Position numbers and translations under genes: made by a program | Notes under the pieces: model-generated | Databases searched by the model: none | What the model was told of the DNA's origin: nothing | The model's input: only the letters and a program-made list of their open reading frames with translations | Part shown: piece by piece, positions 22,032-29,912 of the stretch | Layout: each line of letters begins with the position of its first letter | Position numbering within the stretch: position 1 is the stretch's first letter | Source of the DNA: Clostridiaceae bacterium Marseille-Q3526 | GTDB taxonomy: Bacteria; Bacillota; Clostridia; Lachnospirales; Lachnospiraceae | NCBI GenBank assembly: GCA_018223375.1 | Contig: JAGTTS010000012.1 | Coordinates: forward strand, 1-46,310 | DNA: 46,310 nucleotides | Reading direction: 5' to 3'

Positions 22032-23042
22032 CTAGAACTTACCTTCCTTAGCTGCCTCCTCGATGGCAACTGCAACAGCAACAGTCATACCAACCATTGG
22101 GTTGTTGCCTGCGCCGATGAGACCCATCATCTCTACGTGAGCCGGTACGGAAGAGGAACCAGCAAACTGTGCGTCAGAGTGCATACGTCCTAATGTATCT
22201 GTCATACCGTAGGAAGCAGGACCTGCCGCCATGTTGTCCGGGTGAAGCGTACGTCCTGTACCGCCGCCGGATGCTACGGAGAAGTACTTCTTGCCTGCCT
22301 CAACGCGCTCCTTCTTGTAAGTACCTGCTACCGGGTGCTGGAAACGTGTCGGGTTTGTGGAGTTTCCTGTGATGGAAACGTCTACGTTCTCCTTCCACAT
22401 GATAGCAACGCCCTCGCGGACATCGTTTGCGCCGTAGCAGTTTACCTTTGCACGGGGGCCGTCGGAGTATGCTTTTCTGAATACTTCCTTTAACTCGCCT
22501 GTGTAGTAGTCGTACTGTGTCTCAACATAGGTAAAGCCGTTGATTCTGGCAATGATCTGGGCAGCGTCCTTTCCTAAACCGTTTAAGATAACGCGCAGCG
22601 GTTTCTTACGAACCTTGTTGGCCTTCTCAGCGATACCGATCGCGCCCTCTGCAGCTGCGAAGGACTCGTGTCCTGCCAGGAAGCAGAAGCAGTCTGTATC
22701 CTCTTCCAGAAGCATCTTTCCAAGATTTCCGTGGCCTAAACCTACCTTTCTCTGGTCAGCTACAGATCCTGGAATACAGAATGCCTGAAGGCCCTCTCCG
22801 ATTGCTGCAGCTGCGTCAGACGCCTTGCGGCAGCCCTTCTTGATAGCGATAGCCGCGCCTGTGATGTATGCCCAGCATGCGTTCTCGAAGCAGATAGGCT
22901 GAATTCCCTTTACCTGATTGTAAACGTCCAGTCCGGCGTCCTTCGTGATTTTCTCAGCTTCTTCGATAGAAGCAATTCCATAGCTGTTTAATACGGAATT
23001 GATTTTATCAATTCTTCTCTCATATGATTCAAATAATGCCAT
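22032..23042 (-). CDS. GGGtGRT protein (unknown function)
   Basis: A 336-aa protein containing the family-naming motif GGGTGRT at 259-265 (in SVASGGGTGRTLHP). It has seven cysteines (51, 56, 71, 89, 118, 120, 202), a conserved-looking FLAGHESFAAAEGAIG stretch (121-136) and Gly-rich ends (GLIGAGNNPMVGMTVAVAVAIEEA). It has no signal or clear membrane helix; likely cytoplasmic. Always-adjacent NifU-like genes are known in clostridial genomes, and here it follows one after 72 bases. The start at 23042 has AAGGAGG. A link to Fe-S or sulfur chemistry is inferred from that neighbour and the cysteines. Confidence 0.88.
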   Translation of the reverse strand: MALFESYERRIDKINSVLNSYGIASIEEAEKITKDAGLDVYNQVKGIQPICFENACWAYITGAAIAIKKGCRKASDAAAAIGEGLQAFCIPGSVADQRKVGLGHGNLGKMLLEEDTDCFCFLAGHESFAAAEGAIGIAEKANKVRKKPLRVILNGLGKDAAQIIARINGFTYVETQYDYYTGELKEVFRKAYSDGPRAKVNCYGANDVREGVAIMWKENVDVSITGNSTNPTRFQHPVAGTYKKERVEAGKKYFSVASGGGTGRTLHPDNMAAGPASYGMTDTLGRMHSDAQFAGSSSVPAHVEMMGLIGAGNNPMVGMTVAVAVAIEEAAKEGKF

Positions 23043-23114
23043 GAGTGGTTTTCCTCCTTGATATGTAATTAACAATCTCTCTGCAATTTCACGGTTCTAA
23101 CTGAAGCGAACCAA

Positions 23115-23807
23115 TTACTCTTCTCTTGGATCGATGATCTTTACAGCGTCTGCCACGCGGCCGTACTGTCCCTTAGCCTTCTCGTAAGCAGTTGTCGGAT
23201 CGTCGCCTTTCTTAATGAAGTCAGTCATCTTGCCAAGGTTTACGTACTGGTATCCGATGATCTGATCCTCTGCGTCCAGAGCGATTCCTGTTACATATCC
23301 CTCTGCCATCTCAAGATAGCGGGGTCCCTTCTTTAATGTACCGTACATGGTTCCAACCTGAGAGCGGAGTCCCTTTCCCAGATCCTCAAGTCCTGCTCCA
23401 ATCGGAAGTCCGTCCTCAGAGAATGCGCTCTGTGTTCTTCCGTAAACGATCTGTAAGAACAGTTCTCTCATGGCTGTATTGATTGCATCACATACAAGGT
23501 CTGTGTTCAGCGCCTCGAGGATCGTTCTTCCTGGAAGAACCTCTGCTGCCATAGCTGCGGAGTGCGTCATACCGGAGCAGCCAAGTGTCTCCACCAGAGC
23601 CTCCTGGATTACGCCGTCCTTTACGTTCAGAGTCAGCTTGCAGGCTCCCTGCTGAGGAGCGCACCAGCCCACGCCATGTGTTAAACCAGAAATATCCTTA
23701 ATCTCCTTAGCCTGAACCCACTTTGCCTCCTCCGGAATCGGAGCTGCGCCATGACAGACACCCTGTGCAACTGTACACATCTTTTCTACTTCATGTGAAT
23801 AAATCAT
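23115..23807 (-). CDS. NifU/IscU-like Fe-S scaffold protein partnered with GGGtGRT
   Basis: A 230-aa protein whose middle (about 45-115) follows the NifU/IscU scaffold: KLTLNVKDGVIQEALVETLGCSGMTHSAAMAAEVLPGRTILEAL, with cysteines at 49, 56, 77 and 106 near the usual ligand places. It has extra N-terminal cysteines (11, 18) and a 100-residue C-terminal part not found in IscU. The start at 23807 has AAGGAG 7 bases away. It and the GGGtGRT gene form an operon. Because no cysteine desulfurase (nifS/iscS) is adjacent, it may serve one dedicated target rather than general cluster assembly. Confidence 0.85.
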   Translation of the reverse strand: MIYSHEVEKMCTVAQGVCHGAAPIPEEAKWVQAKEIKDISGLTHGVGWCAPQQGACKLTLNVKDGVIQEALVETLGCSGMTHSAAMAAEVLPGRTILEALNTDLVCDAINTAMRELFLQIVYGRTQSAFSEDGLPIGAGLEDLGKGLRSQVGTMYGTLKKGPRYLEMAEGYVTGIALDAEDQIIGYQYVNLGKMTDFIKKGDDPTTAYEKAKGQYGRVADAVKIIDPREE

Positions 23808-23833
23808 TGTATGACTCCTTTCAAACAAGTGTT

Positions 23834-23867
23834 TTAGTACATTGTTAATTTTATCACACCGTACTAA
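23834..23867. promoter_or_regulatory. Dyad in the leader of the NifU-like/GGGtGRT operon
   Basis: TTAGTAC (23834-23840) and GTACTAA (23861-23867) form a perfect 7-bp dyad with a 20-base spacer between the promoter and the start codon. It could be a two-site operator or the base of an RNA stem. The regulator is not visible. Confidence 0.4.
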
Positions 23868-23871
23868 TCGT

Positions 23872-23900
23872 ATTATCGCATGGATAAGCCGATTAGTCAA
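23872..23900 (-). promoter_or_regulatory. Promoter of the NifU-like/GGGtGRT operon
   Basis: In the minus direction TTGACT (23895-23900), 17 bases, GATAAT (23872-23877). The -35 overlaps the last codons of the MATE gene upstream, so the two units are packed closely. Confidence 0.7.
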
Positions 23901-25258
23901 TCAGAAGGCCGCAAAAAAGGCGTAATTTTTCTGAACACCATGCAGCAGACAAGAAAGAACGTGATACCCTTTAAAATGCTGGAGATGGTCAGAGCCCACC
24001 AGATTCCGTCGAGCCCCAGAGCTGTGGATCCCAGCGCCATGGCCAGCGGGATTCTGGCGGACGTGAGAAGAATACTGATAATGGAGCTGTAGAGCGTTTT
24101 TCCCATGCCTGCCAGCGCCCCCACTGTCATCAGCTCCACGCACATGAAAATCTGGCCGACACCCATGATTCTCAGATAATCGGCGCCGTAGGGAAGCACG
24201 TCCGCCTCATGGATGAACAGGCCGAAAATCGGCGTGCTGAAGGTCAGCATAATCACCGTGATCAGGGCTCCCCAGGCAGTCATCATGCCAGCCGCTATAA
24301 AATATCCTTTTTTCATCCGGCCATACTGCTTCGCGCCGTAGTTCTGGCCTACAAAGGCGTTGATAGCCATGCCGAAGCCCTCTGCCGTCATCCATGACAG
24401 AGACTCAATCTGGCCTCCGACTCTCTGCACCGCCACGGCCGTATCTCCCCAGCCTGTGACGAATTTGGTGAGAATCATGGAAATGCCGCAGTAGAGGGAC
24501 TCCTGCACTGCAGAAGGAAATCCAATTTTAATCATACTGATAAAATAAGGGAGCGGCGTCTTCTCCCAGAAGCGGATCTTGTCAAATAAAATGGTATCTT
24601 TCTTTACATACCACAGCATCACAGACGTCACCACTGCCTGGGAAGCCACAGTAGCCGCTGCCGCTCCGGCCACTCCCATCCTGGGGAAAAAGCCGATTCC
24701 AAAAATCAGCATGGGATCCAGCACAATGTTGCTGAGCATGCCGATGCAGTTGGCCGCAAAGGGAACGCGGCTGTTTCCAATGGCAGTGAAAAGATTGGTA
24801 AGCGTCTGATTCAGATAGCTGAAAATAATCAGGCCTCCGGCAATTCTCAGATAAATCACCGCGTCTCCAATAATCTTCGGATCTCCCAGCCCAAAAAATC
24901 CAATGAGCCGGTGGGTAAACAGATTCATAATCAGGCCGTAAAGCACAGCCAGAAAAACGGTCAGCTGAAGCGCTCCCTTTCCAAACTGGGCCGCCCTTTC
25001 GCTCCTGCCCTCTCCCAGAGAATGGGCCACCTTTACCTGTCCTCCCATTTTAGCCAGCATAACCGGGCCGTTGGACAGCCAGGTGTACATACCTGCCGCC
25101 CCTACGGACGCTACCGCCGGGGCTCCCACCCGGCCGATCCATGCCATATCTGTCAGGTTGTAGGCCATCTGCACCGCTGCAGTTCCCATAATAGGAAGGG
25201 CCAGCTCCGTCAGGGATGAAACAATCTTTCCATGGAGTAAATCAACCTGTTTTTTCAT
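23897..25258 (-). CDS. MATE-family multidrug/metabolite exporter
   Basis: A 453-aa protein with about twelve helices and the two-fold repeat of MATE exporters: LTELALPIMGTAAVQMAYNLTDMAWIGRVGA at the start of the first half and ISMIKIGFPSAVQESLYCGISMILTKFVTGWGDTAVAV at the start of the second. Such proteins export cationic compounds using sodium or proton gradients. The start is taken at 25258, since 453 aa is the family length; the frame goes 84 codons further through a hairpin-rich spacer with no matching sequence. Single gene; substrate unknown. Confidence 0.92.
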   Translation of the reverse strand: MKKQVDLLHGKIVSSLTELALPIMGTAAVQMAYNLTDMAWIGRVGAPAVASVGAAGMYTWLSNGPVMLAKMGGQVKVAHSLGEGRSERAAQFGKGALQLTVFLAVLYGLIMNLFTHRLIGFFGLGDPKIIGDAVIYLRIAGGLIIFSYLNQTLTNLFTAIGNSRVPFAANCIGMLSNIVLDPMLIFGIGFFPRMGVAGAAAATVASQAVVTSVMLWYVKKDTILFDKIRFWEKTPLPYFISMIKIGFPSAVQESLYCGISMILTKFVTGWGDTAVAVQRVGGQIESLSWMTAEGFGMAINAFVGQNYGAKQYGRMKKGYFIAAGMMTAWGALITVIMLTFSTPIFGLFIHEADVLPYGADYLRIMGVGQIFMCVELMTVGALAGMGKTLYSSIISILLTSARIPLAMALGSTALGLDGIWWALTISSILKGITFFLVCCMVFRKITPFLRPSD

Positions 25259-25348
25259 CCTGTTTTCTCTCCTCTCTCCTTTTTCTATTCTCCTTTTTTC
25301 TGTTTCACTCTTCTCCGGACCTGACCGGCGAAGATACTTTGAAACCAA

Positions 25349-25382
25349 AGCGGGGCATGATATCTGTCTATCATGCCCCTTT
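25349..25382. terminator. Hairpin after nfnB
   Basis: GGGGCATGATA (about 25352-25362) pairs perfectly with TATCATGCCCC (about 25369-25379) about 60 bases past the nfnB stop. Short T-rich tracts flank it on both sides; it likely ends nfnAB and separates it from the MATE gene. Confidence 0.6.
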
Positions 25383-25439
25383 ACTCCGGCCGGACGCTTC
25401 GCCCCGGCCTTCTTTTTATTTGTTATTTTAAATTCAAGA

Positions 25440-26846
25440 CTATTCTGCCTTAACTCCGGACAGGAACTCGTGAATTCCCTTAGCTCCGGCGCGGCCTGCC
25501 TCCATGGCAAGGATAACGGTTGCTGCGCCTGTTACAGCGTCTCCGCCAGCGTAAACGCCTTCCTTGGTTGTCTTTCCGTTAGCCTCGTCCGCTACGATAC
25601 ATTTCCACTTATTTACCTCAAGCCCCTTGGTAGTGTTGGAAATCAGCGGGTTCGGAGAAGTTCCGAGAGCCATGATAACTGTGTCTACATCTAATGTGTA
25701 GTCAGAGCCCTCTACCTCTACCGGACGTCTTCTTCCAGACTCATCCGGCTCTCCAAGCTCCATCTTGCGGCATACAATGCCCTTTACCCAGCCCTGCTCG
25801 TCTGCCAGGATCTCTACTGGATTTGTGAGAAGGTGGAACTGGATTCCCTCCTCCTTCGCGTGGTGAACCTCCTCCACACGGGCCGGAAGCTCTTTCTCGC
25901 TTCTTCTGTATACAATGTAAACCTCAGCGCCGAGACGAAGAGCAGTTCTGGCAGCGTCCATCGCTACGTTTCCGCCGCCTACTACAGCTACCTTGTGTCC
26001 TGCTGCGATCGGTGTGTCATAATCGTCGCGGAAGGCCTTCATCAGGTTGCTTCTTGTCAGGTACTCGTTAGCGGAGAATACGCCGTTGGAGTTCTCTCCC
26101 GGAATTCCCATGAACTTAGGAAGTCCTGCACCGGAACCGATAAATACGGCGTCGAAGCCCTCTTTCTCCATCAGCTCGTCGATGGTAACAGATTTTCCAA
26201 TTACTACGTTTGTCTCAATCTCTACGCCCAGCTTTCTTACGTTGTCAATCTCAGGCTGAACAACGCCGCTCTTCGGAAGACGGAACTCTGGAATACCGTA
26301 GGTAAGAACGCCGCCTGCCTCGTGAAGGGCCTCGAAAATCTTTACTTCATATCCAAGCTTGGCCAGATCGCCTGCACAGGTAAGTCCTGCAGGGCCGGAA
26401 CCAATGACAGCGACTCTCTTGCCGTTCTTCTCCTCAGCTGCCTTCGGAACAAAGCCGTGCTCTCTTGCCCAGTCGGCAACAAAACGCTCCAGCTTTCCGA
26501 TGGAAACAGGCTCGCCCTTGATTCCTCTGATGCATTTTCCCTCACACTGGCTCTCCTGCGGACAAACGCGGCCGCAGACAGCCGGAAGTGCGGAAGACTT
26601 GGCGATAATCTCTGCCGCCTTCTCAATATTTCCTTCTTTTACCTCCTGAACAAAGGCAGGAATATCGATGGATACAGGACATCCCTTGACGCACTGTGCG
26701 TTCTTGCAGTTTAAGCAGCGAACTGCCTCTGCCATCGCCTCGTCCATATCGTAGCCTAAGCATACCTCCTTAAAGTTTGTGGCACGCTCTTTCGGATCCT
26801 GCTCTCTTACAGGAACTCTCTTCATCATATCTCTATTTGCTTCCAT
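25440..26846 (-). CDS. nfnB: NADPH-binding large subunit of electron-bifurcating NfnAB (GltA-type)
   Basis: A 468-aa flavoprotein related to the small subunit of glutamate synthase. An N-terminal 4Fe-4S pair of motifs (CLNCKNAQCVKGCP at about 42-55 and CGRVCPQESQCEGKC at about 91-105), an FAD fold (VAVIGSGPAGLTCAGDLAKLGY, about 145-166) and an NADPH fold (VAVVGGGNVAMDAARTALRLGAEV) are all present. No glutamate synthase large subunit is nearby; the partner is the NfnA-like gene that overlaps it by 1 base. The pair couples NADPH, NADH and ferredoxin, a standard redox balancer in fermenting Clostridia. Confidence 0.9.
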   Translation of the reverse strand: MEANRDMMKRVPVREQDPKERATNFKEVCLGYDMDEAMAEAVRCLNCKNAQCVKGCPVSIDIPAFVQEVKEGNIEKAAEIIAKSSALPAVCGRVCPQESQCEGKCIRGIKGEPVSIGKLERFVADWAREHGFVPKAAEEKNGKRVAVIGSGPAGLTCAGDLAKLGYEVKIFEALHEAGGVLTYGIPEFRLPKSGVVQPEIDNVRKLGVEIETNVVIGKSVTIDELMEKEGFDAVFIGSGAGLPKFMGIPGENSNGVFSANEYLTRSNLMKAFRDDYDTPIAAGHKVAVVGGGNVAMDAARTALRLGAEVYIVYRRSEKELPARVEEVHHAKEEGIQFHLLTNPVEILADEQGWVKGIVCRKMELGEPDESGRRRPVEVEGSDYTLDVDTVIMALGTSPNPLISNTTKGLEVNKWKCIVADEANGKTTKEGVYAGGDAVTGAATVILAMEAGRAGAKGIHEFLSGVKAE

Positions 26847-27736
26847 TAGTCATTACCTCCGCAGTGTCCGCATCCGCCGTGATGGGTATCTCCTTCTCTC
26901 AGTTTTAATAAAGCTCTGCCCTCTTCTGTCTTGTACATCTGCTGGCGCTTCATAGCCTCGTCGAAGTTTACCTCATGGCCGTCAAATTCCGGTCCGTCTA
27001 CGCAGGCAAATTTCACCTTGCCGCCTACTGTTACACGGCATGCGCCGCACATACCTGTTCCGTCTACCATAATCGGGTTCAGGCTGACGATAGTCGGAAG
27101 GCCTAATTCCTTTGTGAGCAGGCAGACAAATTTCATCATGATCATCGGTCCGATGGCAACGCAGACGTCGTACTTCTTACCCTGGTTCTGAACCAGATCC
27201 TTGATTACCTCTGTTACCATGCCCTTTCTCTCGTAGGAGCCGTCGTCTGTGGTGATGTAAAGATTTCCGGCTACTGCCTTCATCTCCTCCTCCAGAATGA
27301 TCAGATCTTTTGTCTTGGAACCAACGATAACGTCCACATCGATTCCGTGCTCGTGCATCCATTTTACCTGCGGATATACGGGAGCTGCGCCCACGCCGCC
27401 GGCTACAAACAGATACTTTTTATTCTTTAATTCAGCAACGTCTTCCTTTACGAAATCGGAAGCGTTTCCAAGAGGTCCTACTACGTCGCGGAACGCGTCT
27501 CCAGCCTTTAACTCAGCCATCTTCTCTGTAGAAGCTCCTACTGTCTGGAATACGATAGTGATTGTTCCCTCTTCTCTGTTGAAATCACAGATCGTAAGCG
27601 GGATTCTCTCCCCCTCCTCATCCATCTTTACAATTACGAATTCACCTGGTTCGCAGGCACAGGCAACCCTGGGAGCTTTCACATCCATCAGGTAAATCTT
27701 GTCTGCCAGCTTTTCTGCTTTTAAAATCTGGTACAT
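26846..27736 (-). CDS. nfnA: FAD/2Fe-2S small subunit of NfnAB (dihydroorotate dehydrogenase PyrK-like)
   Basis: A 296-aa ferredoxin-NADP reductase-like protein: FAD-binding part (about 1-100, RIPLTICDF), NAD-binding part (FVAGGVGAAPVYPQV, about 112-126), and a 2Fe-2S site in GTGMCGACRVTVGGKVKFACVDGPEFDG. The C-terminus ends in a HHGGCGHCGG tail with extra cysteines. Its stop overlaps the nfnB start (TAATG), so subunits are made in step. PyrK and SudB are the alternatives; the fused order with a GltA-like partner favours Nfn. Confidence 0.88.
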   Translation of the reverse strand: MYQILKAEKLADKIYLMDVKAPRVACACEPGEFVIVKMDEEGERIPLTICDFNREEGTITIVFQTVGASTEKMAELKAGDAFRDVVGPLGNASDFVKEDVAELKNKKYLFVAGGVGAAPVYPQVKWMHEHGIDVDVIVGSKTKDLIILEEEMKAVAGNLYITTDDGSYERKGMVTEVIKDLVQNQGKKYDVCVAIGPMIMMKFVCLLTKELGLPTIVSLNPIMVDGTGMCGACRVTVGGKVKFACVDGPEFDGHEVNFDEAMKRQQMYKTEEGRALLKLREGDTHHGGCGHCGGND

Positions 27737-28078
27737 GTCTTTTTCCCTCTCCTCCTGTTCTTTCAGCGATAAATCTCACCTGTCTCCTATTCTATCATTC
27801 CTTTTCACTTCTGACAAGCAAAACAAGAGGAAAATTTACGTTAAAAAGCGTATGAATTCAGATTCTTTTGTCTGATTTTTTTATTATTTAAACATTTCTT
27901 CACTTAACCCAGGTACATCTCCCTAATTTGTAATACACCTTTCTTTTTTTCTATATTTTTTTCGTTATAAAAGTATTTTTAATCACAAAATCTGACTTTT
28001 TATTCAGTAAAATTTTACCAGTAATTTTTTCTGTTTTTTTACTATTTTTATTCTTTTTTCCGGATTTCACCGCCCCTC
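27737..28078. other. 342-base AT-rich intergenic region upstream of nfnA
   Basis: No gene is seen on either strand. The nfnA-proximal end holds the promoter listed next. The remainder (about 27840-28060) is very AT-rich with long T-runs on the plus strand and no clear known RNA element. The folA stop lies at its far edge. Confidence 0.6.
27789..27817 (-). promoter_or_regulatory. Promoter of nfnAB
   Basis: In the minus direction TTGTCA (27812-27817), 17 bases, TAGAAT (27789-27794), leaving a 50-base leader with AGGAGGAGAG as ribosome site. Confidence 0.6.
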
Positions 28079-28564
28079 TCAAGGCCGCACATACCGGCGG
28101 AACTCATAGCACAGATCGAAATATGTCTGCTCGTCGCTGCAGTCCGTCACAATCCAGCCCTCCTGTTCCAGGTTGACCATGTAGGTATCTGCGTTGTACT
28201 CGTAATCAATAAACGTAATGTGGGCTTCCTGGCAGTAAGGCAGAAACTGTTCGTAAATCGTCTGCCCTCCAATGATAAAGATATCCTCGTCCCGGTATTT
28301 CGAAAGCTCTGAAAGCGCCTCCTCCATGCTGTGGACTGTTACAGCTCCCTTTATCTTAAAGGACGGATCTCTTGTCAGCACAAGGTTGGTCCGGCTCTCC
28401 AGAGGACGTCCTCCTGGAAGAGATTCCAGGGTTTTTCGTCCCATTACCACCACTTTTCCTATCGTCTCCTGGCGGAACAGCTTCTGATCCGCCGGGATCA
28501 CGGCCAGCATCTGTCCGTTCTTTCCAATGGCCCAGTGTTTGTCTACTGCTGCTATTAACTGCAT
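28079..28564 (-). CDS. folA: Dihydrofolate reductase
   Basis: Reduces dihydrofolate with NADPH to keep tetrahydrofolate available. A 161-aa single domain with LIAAVDKHWAIGKNGQMLAVIPAD (substrate loop), VVMGRKTLESLPGGRPL (NADPH), and IFIIGGQTIYEQFLPYCQEAHIT. Its start overlaps the end of the upstream metallo-beta-lactamase gene by 10 bases. A thymidylate-synthase-like gene lies just beyond in the opposite direction. Confidence 0.96.
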   Translation of the reverse strand: MQLIAAVDKHWAIGKNGQMLAVIPADQKLFRQETIGKVVVMGRKTLESLPGGRPLESRTNLVLTRDPSFKIKGAVTVHSMEEALSELSKYRDEDIFIIGGQTIYEQFLPYCQEAHITFIDYEYNADTYMVNLEQEGWIVTDCSDEQTYFDLCYEFRRYVRP

Positions 28565-29748
28565 ACTTCGCTCTCCCTTCTGTCTTCTCTGATTTTCTCC
28601 GGATACTGGCGCCTTAAGGTCTTTATCATGCTGGCTGCATTGATATAAAACGCTTCGTCCGGCTGGTCCTTTTTATCTACTGTGGAATGAAAGGTCCGCT
28701 CCATGGTTCTCAACGCTTCCTCGTCGCTGTCCGTCTCATTTAAAATGTCCAGCATCAGATCTCTGCTTTTTCTGGCTGTCTCCAGAAGAAATTCCCAGAT
28801 TCCAGCTTTATCCTTTTCCTCTACCAGTCCATAGTGGTTTAAAATGATCTCTCGCACCGGGATTTCAGCAGATCGGTGGATGGAATCCTCCACCCCTTTA
28901 TAGTCAACCAGGAAGCTTGGCATATACTCCTGATTTCTGTTCATGACTCCCACCGTCTCGCTGCAGAGCATCACTTCCCCGTTTATCACATAAGACATGG
29001 AGCATTTCGTGTGGCCGGGCGTGGCAAAGGCATAGACCTGATCTCCTGAAATCTCTGTCGTCTCCCCATCTTTCAGACCGATATCCGCCTGGATATCCCT
29101 GTCGTCGTAGGCGCTGTCCCAGGAAAGTCCGGAGGCCTCCGCCGCTTCCCCGCTGAGGCGGCGGATGGTTTTTAACGCTCCCGGCTTTACCAGAATCTCC
29201 TTTGCCCGCTCTGACGCGTACACCTTCACATCAGGCCACTCCTTTCTCACTGCCGGCAGTCCTGCCACATGGTCGTAATGGGAATGGGATAAAAGCACCG
29301 CGTGGAGAGGCTCCCCCTGAAGCTCCTGTTTGATTTTCTCTATCATGGCGTCGGCAGCGTAGGCCATCCCCGCCTCAAAGAGAATATTGGCCCTTCCGCG
29401 GAGCAGAAATACCGCGCCCTCTCCAACTCCCGTCACATCTATGATTTTCACAGTTTCAGCCTTCTTATCTGAAAAAGCCGCCTGATAGATCTCCTCCTGC
29501 TCCGGCAGATGGGTAACATAGCCTACCGGAATTTTGTTTTCTGTGACCTCAATAATTCTTCTGGCTCCGTCCGGTCCGAAAGCTCCGCACAGTTCAATGC
29601 AGCCGACTCCCTCCTCATACAGCTCCCTGGCCGCCTGGCAGGCCTCGTCCAGAGTGGATACGCCGATCATTCTGGCTGAACCATGATGAATCTCTGCCCG
29701 ATCCTCTGTTGCACGGAAATCTCCCAATATTAAAAACGCAAATTTCAT
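28555..29748 (-). CDS. DUF6506 / metallo-beta-lactamase fusion protein
   Basis: A 397-aa protein in two parts. Residues 1 to about 93 match the small DUF6506 type (MKFAFLILGDF start, ELYEEGVGCIELCGAFGPDGARRI, IPVGYVTHLPEQEE). From about 98 an MBL-fold hydrolase follows, with the metal motif HSHYDH (155-160), a later ATPGHTKCSMSYVI histidine segment, and a C-terminal helical part (NHYG onward). The MBL half is of the glyoxalase II-like/flavin-diiron-like type; the substrate is unknown. AGGAGG precedes the ATG, and the 3' end overlaps folA by 10 bases, so the two are co-translated. Confidence 0.8.
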   Translation of the reverse strand: MKFAFLILGDFRATEDRAEIHHGSARMIGVSTLDEACQAARELYEEGVGCIELCGAFGPDGARRIIEVTENKIPVGYVTHLPEQEEIYQAAFSDKKAETVKIIDVTGVGEGAVFLLRGRANILFEAGMAYAADAMIEKIKQELQGEPLHAVLLSHSHYDHVAGLPAVRKEWPDVKVYASERAKEILVKPGALKTIRRLSGEAAEASGLSWDSAYDDRDIQADIGLKDGETTEISGDQVYAFATPGHTKCSMSYVINGEVMLCSETVGVMNRNQEYMPSFLVDYKGVEDSIHRSAEIPVREIILNHYGLVEEKDKAGIWEFLLETARKSRDLMLDILNETDSDEEALRTMERTFHSTVDKKDQPDEAFYINAASMIKTLRRQYPEKIREDRRESEVCS

Positions 29749-29810
29749 GTCTTGCCTCCTGCAGTTTTGAGTTTTCTAAATTTATCTGTAATTATATCAT
29801 GAAAAAACAA

Positions 29811-29850
29811 AAGCCGCCATTGGAGAATCTATGGCGGGATTGCTTTTTTT
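29811..29850 (+). terminator. Hairpin upstream of the ThyX-like gene
   Basis: CCGCCAT and ATGGCGG form a 7-bp stem around 29814-29837, followed within a few bases by a run of seven T (29844-29850). No plus-strand gene ends before it, so it may be a leftover terminator or, since the T-run overlaps the next promoter, part of its control. Confidence 0.45.
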
Positions 29851-29868
29851 CTCTGGGACGGTTATAAT
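29840..29868 (+). promoter_or_regulatory. Promoter of the ThyX-like gene
   Basis: TTGCTT (29840-29845), 17 bases, TATAAT (29863-29868), about 44 bases before the ATG at 29913. Confidence 0.65.
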
Positions 29869-29912
29869 GAGTCTAGTTTTAACTGAATCTAAAAAGAAAT
29901 GAGGCTGAACCG

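Noticed and set aside
25259..25510. 84-codon N-terminal extension of the MATE protein
   Set aside because: It runs through a terminator-like hairpin and overlaps the end of nfnB, while the shorter form has family length.
25833..26714. 293-codon plus-strand open frame opposite nfnB
   Set aside because: Antisense shadow of a strongly conserved enzyme gene; no ribosome site or family match.
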